Assembly (NCBI GenBank): GCA_934486965.1
Contig: CAKSQP010000008.1
Span: forward strand, 1-29,043
Direction of reading: 5' to 3'
DNA: 29,043 bases
DNA from: an uncultured Eubacteriales bacterium
GTDB lineage: Bacteria > Bacillota > Clostridia > Oscillospirales > UBA644
Shown: piece after piece, positions 23,491 to 29,043 of the stretch
Layout: each line of letters opens with the position of its first letter
Numbering within the stretch: position 1 is the first letter of the stretch
Translations under genes and position numbers: made by a program
The notes under the pieces: generated by a model
What the model saw: the letters and a program-made list of their open reading frames with translations, nothing else
Told to the model about the DNA's origin: nothing
Databases searched by the model: none

Positions 23491-23788
23491 GACCGCAGAT
23501 AGGGCTGAGGTCTGATAAGGAAGCATTGCTTCAAAACATCACCTTTCGGCACAATAATGCGTTAAAACCTCCGGATATGCGACAGCATTATCCGGAGGTT
23601 TTTTCTTTTCTTGCACTCGAAAATCTTGTTTTGAAGTGCTACGCAGTTTCGTAGCAGAGTAAAATTTCTTGTATCGAAGTTCAAAATGCAGCAAGGCCGT
23701 CGCCTTGCGAGGCTTTGGACAAAGATACGGGGAATTTTACTGTGAGAAACCAATGCTTCCTTATCAGCCCTCAGCCAAAACTGCGGTC
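23491..23788. mobile_element. MITE-like element with 38-bp imperfect terminal inverted repeats
   Basis: This 298-bp non-coding element fills the gene-free space between the MATE gene and hemW. Terminal repeats 23491-23528 and 23751-23788 match at 34 of 38 positions. Its right end reaches the hemW stop codon. Inside are a 14-bp terminator hairpin, a 7-bp hairpin (TGCTACG/CGTAGCA), a GCAAGGC/GCCTTGC hairpin and an 18-pair helix with G-U pairs (23659-23676 with about 23722-23739). The whole could fold into one long structured RNA. There is no transposase and no clear target duplication beyond AAA on each side. It could instead be a dispersed ncRNA-type repeat. Confidence 0.65.
23564..23604 (+). 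terminator. Terminator inside the MITE-like element
   Basis: A 14-bp perfect stem (23564-23577 with 23589-23602), extendable by three pairs past one bulged base, followed by U residues on the plus strand; on the minus strand the stem also ends in UUUU. It probably ends both the MATE and the convergent lepA-hemW transcripts. Confidence 0.85.
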
Positions 23789-24875
23789 AAATCATATCTA
23801 TAAAATCCGTGATTATTTCGTTTGAAACGAGAAATCCTTTCGGGGTAAGGGCAAAAGAGTTTTCGGTGAATTTTCCGAGTCCCGTTTTCTCAAGTTTTGC
23901 GGCAAAATCAAGCATTTCGGGGTTCATTTTTTCTTTGAGAATTCCGTCGGACGTCCGAAGCGACAGGAGAAAATATTCCTCCGCAAGGTCGCCGTTCGAA
24001 AGAATTTCGTCGGTTATCTTTTCGGCGTTTCCCGAAATAAAAGCGTTTATGTCGGGGGAAATATGGTAACGGACGTTGTCTTCAAAGCCGTAAGCCCCCG
24101 AGCCGAACGCAATATAATTTTTGCCCTGCCAGTATGACGAATTGTGCAGGGCTTTTTTGCCGTCTTTTGCAAAATTCGAGACTTCGTAATGCTCATAGCC
24201 TCTTTTCGAAAGAAATTCGGACGCCGCAAGGTACATATCCGCCGCCCTGTCTTCGTCGGGTTCCTTTACGCCTTTTTTTGCGAAAACCGTGTTTTTCTCA
24301 ACTTTGAGGATATACGCCGAAATATGCGGAATTTCAAGGTCTGCGGCTTTGCCGAGCGACGAAAGAAGAGACTTTTCGGTCTGGGTCGGAAGTCCGATGA
24401 TAAAGTCTGCGGAAATATTGTCTATCCCCGATTTTCGGATCGTTTCGATCGCTTTTTCCGCCTGCACCGCGGTATGTCTTCTGCCGCAGAGCGAAAGTTC
24501 GCCGTCGTCAAAAGACTGAACGCCGACAGATACCCTGTTTCCGCCGCAGGAAGAAAACGCCGACAGAAATTCTTCGGTCGTGCTTTCGGGGTTTGTTTCG
24601 ACGGTGAATTCTTCGACTTTCGAAAGGTCGAACGCCCTGCCGAGAGACAGGGAAAGCGCCTCAAGGTCTGCGGGCGTCAAAAGCGAGGGGGTCCCGCCGC
24701 CTATATAAACGGTTTTCGGAGACGGTCTTCCGCGATATTCTTCTATTTTCCGAAAAAGAGCCGAAACATAGTCCCGCCTTGTCTGCGGGGACGAAACGCG
24801 CGAATAGAAATTGCAGTAAGCGCATTTCGACGAACAGAACGGAATGTGGATATATATTCCGAAATCAGTCTTCAT
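23787..24875 (-). CDS. hemW: Radical SAM heme chaperone HemW
   Basis: A 362-residue radical-SAM protein of the HemN/HemW family. HemW binds heme and delivers it to proteins; older annotation calls it oxygen-independent coproporphyrinogen III oxidase. I chose ATG 24875 (MKTDFGIYIHIPFC), since the longer frame adds 45 unrelated residues that overlap lepA. The 4Fe-4S site is CSSKCAYC (Cys14, 18, 21), one Cys short of the HemN pattern and so the HemW type. Also visible are YIGGGTPS, VETNPES, RVSVGVQSF, SADFIIGLP and HNSSYW, then a C-terminal HemN_C domain. The start overlaps the 3' end of lepA by 11 bp, a lepA-hemW pairing common in Firmicutes. The last codons run into the right end of the MITE-like element. 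Confidence 0.93.
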   Translation of the reverse strand: MKTDFGIYIHIPFCSSKCAYCNFYSRVSSPQTRRDYVSALFRKIEEYRGRPSPKTVYIGGGTPSLLTPADLEALSLSLGRAFDLSKVEEFTVETNPESTTEEFLSAFSSCGGNRVSVGVQSFDDGELSLCGRRHTAVQAEKAIETIRKSGIDNISADFIIGLPTQTEKSLLSSLGKAADLEIPHISAYILKVEKNTVFAKKGVKEPDEDRAADMYLAASEFLSKRGYEHYEVSNFAKDGKKALHNSSYWQGKNYIAFGSGAYGFEDNVRYHISPDINAFISGNAEKITDEILSNGDLAEEYFLLSLRTSDGILKEKMNPEMLDFAAKLEKTGLGKFTENSFALTPKGFLVSNEIITDFIDMI

Positions 24876-26664
24876 CGAGTTTAAGCACCGCCATGAAAGC
24901 CTCTTGCGGAACTTCGACAGAACCGAGTTTCCGCATACGCTTTTTGCCCTCTTTCTGCTTTTCGAGAAGTTTCTTTTTACGGGTGATGTCTCCTCCGTAG
25001 CATTTCGCAAGGACGTCTTTTCTCCATGCCTTGACGGTCTCGCGGGCGATTATTTTGCCTCCGATACACGCCTGTACGGGCACTTCGAAAAGTTGGCGGG
25101 GAATGTTGTCCTTTAACTTTTCCGCAATTTTTCTGCCGCGGGAATATGCGCTTTCGGAATTGACGATAAAGGAAAGGGCGTCGACTATCTCTCCGTTCAG
25201 CATGATGTCGAGTTTTACGAGTTTGCCCTCTTTATAGCCTTTGAATTCGTAATCAAAAGAAGCGTAACCTCTCGTGCGGCTTTTGAGAGCGTCGAAAAAG
25301 TCGTAGATTATTTCGTTAAGGGGCATTTCGTAATGCAGATTTACGCGGTTTTCGTCGATGTACTGCATATTTTTGAAAACTCCGCGTCGGTTCTGGCAAA
25401 GGTCCATTACCGTTCCCGTATATTCGTTCGGGGTTATTATGTCGGCGTTGACTACCGGCTCTTCCGCTTTCAGAATGTCGTTCTGGTTCGGGTATGCCGT
25501 CGGGTTGTCTATATATACGACCTCGCCGTCCGTTTTCGTTATCCTGTAAACAACGCTCGGCGCGGTGGTTATAAGGTCGAGATTATATTCTCTTTCAAGG
25601 CGCTCCTGAATTATCTCCATGTGCAGAAGCCCTAAAAATCCGCATCGGTATCCGAAACCGAGCGCCGTCGAATTTTCGGGCTCAAAGGTTAAGGAAGCGT
25701 CGTTTAACTGCAATTTTTCAAGAGCCTCGCGCAGGTCTCCGTATTTCGAACCGTCGGCAGGATAAATTCCGCAGAACACCATCGGATTTACCTTTTTATA
25801 ACCGGGAAGAGGCTCTGCTGCGGGGTTTGCCGAAAGCGTTACGGTGTCTCCGACGCTCGTATCCTGAACGGTCTTTATGCTCGCCATGATATAGCCGACT
25901 TCGCCCGACGAAAGGCTTTCCGCTGCCTGATATCCGAAAGGACGGAGATATCCGACCTCAACGACGTCGAATTCGGCGCCCGTGGACATCATTTTCATTC
26001 TGTCGCCTGCGGAAATTTTCCCGTCGAAAAGTCTGACGTAGACGATAACTCCGCGGTAACTGTCATAAACCGAGTCGAAGATAAGAGCGCGCAAAGGCTT
26101 TCCGTCCGCTTCTTTCGGTGCCGGAATTTTGCTTACGACCTGTTCGAGAACTTCCTTTATATTTACGCCCGTTTTTGCGGAAACGCGGGGAGCGTCCTCC
26201 GCAGGTATTCCGATGACGTCCTCAATTTCTTTTATGACTCTTTCGGGGTCGGCGTTCGGAAGATCTATTTTATTTATGACGGGGATTATTTCAAGGTCGT
26301 TTTCAAGCGCAAGATAGGTATTGGCAAGGGTCTGCGCCTCGATTCCCTGAGACGCGTCGACGACGAGGACCGCCCCTTCGCACGCGACAAGCGAACGGGA
26401 GACTTCATAGTTGAAGTCGACGTGACCCGGCGTGTCGATAAGGTTGAATTCATACTCTTCGCCGTTGTCGGCGGTATAGTTGAGTTTTACGGCACGCGCT
26501 TTTATCGTTATTCCGCGTTCTCTTTCAAGGTCCATATTGTCGAGGATCTGATCCTCCATCTCTCTTTTCGAAACGGTGTCGGTAAGTTCGAGAATACGGT
26601 CCGCAAGAGTGGATTTTCCGTGGTCTATATGTGCGATTATACAAAAATTACGGATATTTTTCAT
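24865..26664 (-). CDS. lepA: Elongation factor 4 (back-translocating GTPase LepA)
   Basis: A 599-residue translational GTPase, full family length, acting on the ribosome. G motifs: G1 AHIDHGKST, G2 region RERGITIKA, G3 DTPGH, G4 NKID, with the following SAKTGV. EF-G-like domains II, III and V follow, then the LepA-specific C-terminal domain (RKKKLLEKQKEGKKRMR, ending VPQEAFMAVLKLDED). It starts at an ATG with GGAAG upstream and has a consensus promoter at 26688-26716. It forms an operon with hemW, whose start codon lies inside the lepA 3' end. Confidence 0.97.
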   Translation of the reverse strand: MKNIRNFCIIAHIDHGKSTLADRILELTDTVSKREMEDQILDNMDLERERGITIKARAVKLNYTADNGEEYEFNLIDTPGHVDFNYEVSRSLVACEGAVLVVDASQGIEAQTLANTYLALENDLEIIPVINKIDLPNADPERVIKEIEDVIGIPAEDAPRVSAKTGVNIKEVLEQVVSKIPAPKEADGKPLRALIFDSVYDSYRGVIVYVRLFDGKISAGDRMKMMSTGAEFDVVEVGYLRPFGYQAAESLSSGEVGYIMASIKTVQDTSVGDTVTLSANPAAEPLPGYKKVNPMVFCGIYPADGSKYGDLREALEKLQLNDASLTFEPENSTALGFGYRCGFLGLLHMEIIQERLEREYNLDLITTAPSVVYRITKTDGEVVYIDNPTAYPNQNDILKAEEPVVNADIITPNEYTGTVMDLCQNRRGVFKNMQYIDENRVNLHYEMPLNEIIYDFFDALKSRTRGYASFDYEFKGYKEGKLVKLDIMLNGEIVDALSFIVNSESAYSRGRKIAEKLKDNIPRQLFEVPVQACIGGKIIARETVKAWRKDVLAKCYGGDITRKKKLLEKQKEGKKRMRKLGSVEVPQEAFMAVLKLDED

Positions 26665-26687
26665 CTTATCTTCCTTTCAACATTCCT

Positions 26688-26716
26688 ATTATATAGAAAT
26701 CGTTTTTCTTTGTCAA
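26688..26716 (-). promoter_or_regulatory. Sigma-A promoter of lepA-hemW
   Basis: Perfect TTGACA (26711-26716), 17-bp spacer and perfect TATAAT (26688-26693) on the minus strand, 24 bp before the lepA ATG. Unregulated-looking, consistent with a housekeeping operon. Confidence 0.92.
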
Positions 26717-26756
26717 GAAAGCAATTTTGATTTTTCTTTGAAGTGGAAATTATCTC

Positions 26757-26785
26757 TTGACTTTGCTTTTGCGATAAGATATAAT
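26757..26785 (+). promoter_or_regulatory. Sigma-A promoter of the TIM-barrel isomerase gene
   Basis: TTGACT (26757-26762), 17-bp spacer and perfect TATAAT (26780-26785), 33 bp before the ATG at 26819. Divergent from the lepA promoter with about 40 bp between the -35 boxes. Confidence 0.9.
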
Positions 26786-26818
26786 CAGTGTAGAAAGAAT
26801 TTTCAAGGAGGTAACACT

Positions 26819-27664
26819 ATGAAACCGACAAAACCCATTGCACTTCAGCTTTATTCCGTAAGATTCGACATGGCGGAGGATTTCTACGGAACGCTTAAAA
26901 AGGTCGCGGATATGGGATACGACGGCGTTGAATTCGCAGGCTTTTACGGAGAAAAGGCGGAGGACGTCAAAAAAGCGTGCGACGAACTCGGACTTGTCCC
27001 CATTTCAAGCCACGTCGTTATGACCCCGCTCCTTATAGACGAACTTGACGCTCAGATAGAATATCATAAGACTCTCGGCTGTAAATACATCGTTATGCCT
27101 TACGCCGACGAAAATTACAGACCGGGCGGTCCGAAATTCGAAGAAGGTCTCAAACTTTATGCCGAAATAGGCAAGAAACTCAAAGATAACGGAATTTCCT
27201 TCCTTTATCACAACCACGACTTCGAATTTATCAAATACGGCGACACCAACGGATTCGACTATCTCTATTCCGCAGTTCCCGCCGAATATCTCAATCCCGA
27301 GATCGACGTCTGCTGGGTTTCCGTCGCAGGCAGAGATCCCGCGGCTTACATCAGAAAATACAACGGAAGACTTGAAGTCCTTCACCTTAAGGACTACATT
27401 CTCAAAGACCCCGAACATAAGGGCAATATGTACGCTCTTATCGACGAAAACGGTCAGGACGATATCAACATTGATATTTCCGAAAGCGAAAACTTCGATT
27501 TCAGACCGCTCGGCGAAGGTCAGGTCGGCGTTCCCGCAATTATCGACGCCGCGGAAGAATGTAATATGAAATGGTATGTCGTCGAACAGGACAGAAGTTC
27601 CGACAGACCCGCGCTTGACGCAGTAAAGGCGTCTATCGACTACCTCAGAGGATTGCAGAAATAA
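26819..27664 (+). CDS. Sugar phosphate isomerase/epimerase-like TIM-barrel protein
   Basis: A 281-residue cytoplasmic protein of the xylose-isomerase-like TIM-barrel superfamily (AP endonuclease 2-type fold). I chose ATG 26819 (MKPTKPIALQLYSVR), preceded by AAGGAGG; the longer frame crosses the promoter. Family signs are IALQLYSVR on strand 1, GYDGVEFAG, ISFLYHNHDFEF (metal/substrate-site His), NPEIDVCW, LEVLHLKDY and WYVVEQD, where the acidic and His residues form the metal site. The exact substrate is unknown; relatives act on sugars or inositol derivatives. It is monocistronic, with its own strong promoter and a bidirectional terminator. Codon use (many GAC, AAC, CTC) differs from neighbours and suggests high expression. 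Confidence 0.88.
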   Translation: MKPTKPIALQLYSVRFDMAEDFYGTLKKVADMGYDGVEFAGFYGEKAEDVKKACDELGLVPISSHVVMTPLLIDELDAQIEYHKTLGCKYIVMPYADENYRPGGPKFEEGLKLYAEIGKKLKDNGISFLYHNHDFEFIKYGDTNGFDYLYSAVPAEYLNPEIDVCWVSVAGRDPAAYIRKYNGRLEVLHLKDYILKDPEHKGNMYALIDENGQDDINIDISESENFDFRPLGEGQVGVPAIIDAAEECNMKWYVVEQDRSSDRPALDAVKASIDYLRGLQK

Positions 27665-27673
27665 ATAATTGCA

Positions 27674-27704
27674 AAAAGACGGCGATAAATTATCGCCGTC
27701 TTTT
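27674..27704. terminator. Bidirectional intrinsic terminator
   Basis: A near-perfect palindromic stem (AAAAGACGGCGAT paired with ATCGCCGTCTTTT) with U runs on both strands. It ends the isomerase gene on the plus strand and the small Cys-rich protein gene on the minus strand. Confidence 0.88.
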
Positions 27705-27711
27705 CAATCTC

Positions 27712-27837
27712 TTAATTACAGCCACAGCCGCAGCTATTGTTATTGCTGTTACAGCCGCAGTCGTTATTATCCCTGAAAAGAAAGTAAAGTATAACTATTG
27801 CTATTATTATTATCCAGATATTGTTATTACAGAACAC
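27712..27837 (-). CDS. Small Cys/Asn-rich single-pass membrane protein (41 aa)
   Basis: A short frame starting at GTG 27837, with AGGGG eight bases upstream and a stop codon in frame before it. The product begins MFCNNN, has one hydrophobic helix (IWIIIIAIVILYFLF) and ends in RDNND followed by a tail with six Cys in CGC/CGCGC groups. A terminator follows at once. I do not recognise a named family. TM-plus-Cys-rich mini-proteins are common in clostridia, and one group (FeoB-associated Cys-rich proteins) occurs with feo genes, which begin 220 bp away on the other strand. Metal binding is therefore a guess. No clear promoter is seen. Confidence 0.6.
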   Translation of the reverse strand: MFCNNNIWIIIIAIVILYFLFRDNNDCGCNSNNNSCGCGCN

Positions 27838-27917
27838 TGTTATCACCCCTGCTATATACTATGCCGCAGACGGATTTGCGTGACTGTGAAAATTTTGTAA
27901 AATAAGAAAAAAGGGTA

Positions 27918-27946
27918 TTGACAAAACGCCCGACGGTTTGTATATT
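27918..27946 (+). promoter_or_regulatory. Promoter of the feo operon
   Basis: Perfect TTGACA (27918-27923), 17-bp spacer and TATATT (27941-27946). The predicted start (about 27953) falls next to the first GTTAG-N6-CTAAC repeat, so regulator binding there would block transcription. Confidence 0.88.
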
Positions 27947-27955
27947 ATATATGTA

Positions 27956-27971
27956 GTTAGCGACAACTAAC
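27956..27971. promoter_or_regulatory. Iron-regulator-like operator, copy 1
   Basis: GTTAG CGACAA CTAAC, a 5-bp inverted repeat at the predicted transcription start of the feo operon. The half-site resembles the core of DtxR/IdeR boxes (TTAGGTTAG...), although the 6-bp spacing is not the classical one. A metal-responsive DtxR-type repressor is inferred. Confidence 0.7.
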
Positions 27972-27980
27972 CCTTGAAGT

Positions 27981-28011
27981 CGGAAAAAGCCTTTCGGTTT
28001 TTCCGTTTTTT
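27981..28011 (+). terminator. Leader terminator upstream of feoA
   Basis: CGGAAAAA-(G)-CC pairs with GG-TTTTTCCG around a TTTC loop (27981-28005, one bulged base), followed by six U residues. It lies within the feo leader, about 30 nt after the predicted start and 49 bp before the first feoA, so it would release a short leader RNA unless bypassed. Confidence 0.75.
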
Positions 28012-28022
28012 AAGGAAACCAA

Positions 28023-28038
28023 GTTAGCGAATACTAAC
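28023..28038. promoter_or_regulatory. Iron-regulator-like operator, copy 2
   Basis: GTTAG CGAATA CTAAC, located between the leader terminator and the first feoA, 21 bp upstream of its ATG and just before its AAAGGAGG. It is far from any visible promoter, so it may act as a roadblock or as a 5-bp RNA hairpin near the ribosome-binding site. Confidence 0.65.
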
Positions 28039-28059
28039 CGAGTAAAGGAGGAACAGGAT

Positions 28060-28269
28060 ATGCCACTGACATTCGCAGCCGTAGGAGAGACAAATATCAT
28101 AAAGAAGATCGGCGGTTTGCCCGAAGTCAAAAAACACCTCGAAAATCTCGGTTTCGTCGTCGGAGGAAACGTAACGGTCGTTTCGTCGATAGGCGGAAAC
28201 CTTATCGTAAACGTCAAAGAAGCGCGTGTTGCGATAAGCAAGGAAATGGCGCAGAAAATAATTGTATAA
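28060..28269 (+). CDS. feoA: FeoA-type SH3-like protein (first copy)
   Basis: A 69-residue cytoplasmic FeoA-domain protein, helper of the FeoB ferrous-iron transporter. It starts MPLTFAAVGETNIIKKIGG and shows the FeoA pattern: a glycine after a short strand, LPEVKKHLENLGFVVGGNVTVVSS (the ...HLE.LGF..G..V.VV.. core), then GGNLIVNVKEARVAISKEMAQKIIV. Length matches small clostridial FeoA proteins. AAAGGAGG lies upstream, and 12 bp separate it from the second feoA-like gene. Its exact action on FeoB is not settled for the family. Confidence 0.9.
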   Translation: MPLTFAAVGETNIIKKIGGLPEVKKHLENLGFVVGGNVTVVSSIGGNLIVNVKEARVAISKEMAQKIIV

Positions 28270-28281
28270 GGAGGAATTTTC

Positions 28282-28503
28282 ATGAAAACACTTCGTGACG
28301 CAAAGATCGGAGATACCGTCAAAGTCGTTAAACTTTACGGCGAGGGTGCTCTCAAACGCAGGATCATGGACATGGGAATAACCAAAGGTATTGAAATTAC
28401 CGTAAGAAAAGTCGCTCCCCTCGGAGATCCTATCGAAGTAAACGTCCGCGGCTATGAACTTTCTTTGAGAAAAGCCGACGCGGAAATGATTGAAGTCGAA
28501 TAA
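28282..28503 (+). CDS. feoA: FeoA-type SH3-like protein (second copy)
   Basis: A 73-residue FeoA-domain protein. The core is TLRDAKIGDTVKVVKLYGEGALKRRIMDMGITKGIEITVRKVAPLGDPIEVNVRGYELSLRKADAEMIEV, the canonical FeoA sequence with RIMDMGITKG and APLGDPIEV. It is closer to the family consensus than the first copy, so the two have diverged and probably do different jobs. It begins after AAGGAGG, 12 bp from the first copy, and is followed by a 46-bp gap to feoB that contains the third operator copy. Confidence 0.93.
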   Translation: MKTLRDAKIGDTVKVVKLYGEGALKRRIMDMGITKGIEITVRKVAPLGDPIEVNVRGYELSLRKADAEMIEVE

Positions 28504-28517
28504 TTTTTTAGTTGCGA

Positions 28518-28533
28518 GTTAGCAAATACTAAC
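28518..28533. promoter_or_regulatory. Iron-regulator-like operator, copy 3
   Basis: GTTAG CAAATA CTAAC, located between the second feoA and feoB, 16 bp before the feoB ATG and next to its AAAGGAGAG. No -35/-10 pair is visible close by. Confidence 0.65.
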
Positions 28534-28549
28534 CAAAGGAGAGAATAAT

Positions 28550-29043
28550 ATGGAGTTGAAAATCGCCCTTGCGGGCAACCCAAACTGCGGTAAAACAACG
28601 CTGTTTAACGCACTCACGGGTTCAAACCAGTTCGTTGGTAACTGGCCGGGAGTTACGGTTGAGAAAAAAGAAGGAAAGTTAAAGAAACATAACGACGTAA
28701 TAATCACCGACCTTCCGGGTATCTATTCGCTTTCCCCCTATACCCTTGAAGAAGTTGTTGCAAGAAATTATCTTATCGAGGAAAGACCCGACGCTATCCT
28801 TAATATAATAGACGGTACGAACCTCGAAAGAAACCTTTATCTTACGACCCAGCTCGTCGAACTCGGAATCCCCGTTGTCGTCGCTATCAATATGTGCGAC
28901 GTCGTCAAAAAGAACGGCGATAAGATCGACATTGAGCAGCTGTCAGCCGCTCTCGGCTGCAAAGTCGTTGAAATTTCCGCTCTTAAAGGCACAGGCATAA
29001 AGGAAGCGGCAGAGGCGGCAATCGTCGCTGCAAAGGAAACCAA
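28550..29043 (+). CDS. feoB: Ferrous iron transporter FeoB, N-terminal part (runs off the window)
   Basis: The first 164 residues of FeoB, the inner-membrane Fe2+ transporter; the open frame is cut by the window end. This is the cytoplasmic G domain: G1 GNPNCGKTTLFN (9-20), the switch I region with GNWPGVTVEKKEG, G3 DLPGIYSLSP, G4 NMCD and G5 SALKGTG, all intact. The membrane domain would lie beyond 29043. It is the third gene of the operon, with AAAGGAGAG upstream and the third GTTAG-N6-CTAAC repeat just before that. Expression is likely induced by iron shortage, inferred from the repeats. Confidence 0.95.
   Translation, partial: MELKIALAGNPNCGKTTLFNALTGSNQFVGNWPGVTVEKKEGKLKKHNDVIITDLPGIYSLSPYTLEEVVARNYLIEERPDAILNIIDGTNLERNLYLTTQLVELGIPVVVAINMCDVVKKNGDKIDIEQLSAALGCKVVEISALKGTGIKEAAEAAIVAAKET

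Noticed and set aside
24876..25010. Longer N-terminus for HemW
   Set aside because: The additional 45 residues lie inside lepA in another frame and are basic and unrelated; the family starts right before YIHIPFC.
26576..26818. Longer N-terminus for the TIM-barrel protein
   Set aside because: It would cross both divergent promoters and the 5' end of lepA; the ATG at 26819 has AAGGAGG.
1..29043. tRNA, rRNA and T-box elements
   Set aside because: Looked for characteristic arms and the TGGNACCGCG box in intergenic regions; none seen.

Overview
The window looks like a chromosomal segment of an anaerobic, Gram-positive Clostridia-type bacterium, most plausibly an uncultured gut or rumen relative of Ruminococcus/Oscillospiraceae. 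The evidence is strong AGGAGG-type ribosome-binding sites, TTGACA-17-TATAAT promoters, a lepA-hemW pair, plsY, a feoA-feoA-feoB iron operon, a flavodiiron protein, and a large family of secreted leucine-rich-repeat proteins carrying dockerin and cohesin modules. The organism assignment is inference.

Region 1 (1-16.9 kb) is a surface-protein island read leftward. It holds five paralogous BspA-like (LRR_5) secreted proteins. Two (191-2563 and 2657-5734) end in tandem 74-residue wall-binding-like repeats. Three (7117-10440, 10455-13397, 13530-15638) end in type I dockerins, and the middle one also carries a cohesin-like domain. A membrane-anchored CHAP-domain wall hydrolase (15728-16873) shares Cys-rich C-terminal repeats with the dockerin proteins.

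Between the two groups lies the most striking element: a 282-bp DNA segment (5863-6144) bounded by perfect 23-bp inverted repeats. It contains a near-consensus sigma-A promoter and an intrinsic terminator, and it abuts a tyrosine recombinase gene. In the orientation read here the promoter points away from the two BspA-like genes and the terminator faces them, so this is probably the OFF state of a phase-variable promoter. The recombinase reading frame is broken near its 5' end at a run of A residues, which may lock the switch or may be a sequencing error.

Region 2 (16.9-19.5 kb) is a stress module: a flavodiiron protein and a 4Fe-4S ferredoxin-like protein, divergent from a Crp/Fnr-family regulator. 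A perfect 18-bp palindrome in the shared promoter region sits at about -41.5 of the ferredoxin promoter.

Region 3 (19.5-26.7 kb) is mostly housekeeping: a glycolipid glycosyltransferase-plsY-lipoprotein operon, a MATE exporter with a terminator-bearing leader, a 298-bp MITE-like structured element, and lepA-hemW.

Region 4 (26.8 kb to the end) has a sugar isomerase-like TIM-barrel protein, a tiny Cys/Asn-rich membrane protein, and the start of a feo operon. The feo operon has three copies of a GTTAG-N6-CTAAC inverted repeat and a leader terminator. The window ends inside feoB.
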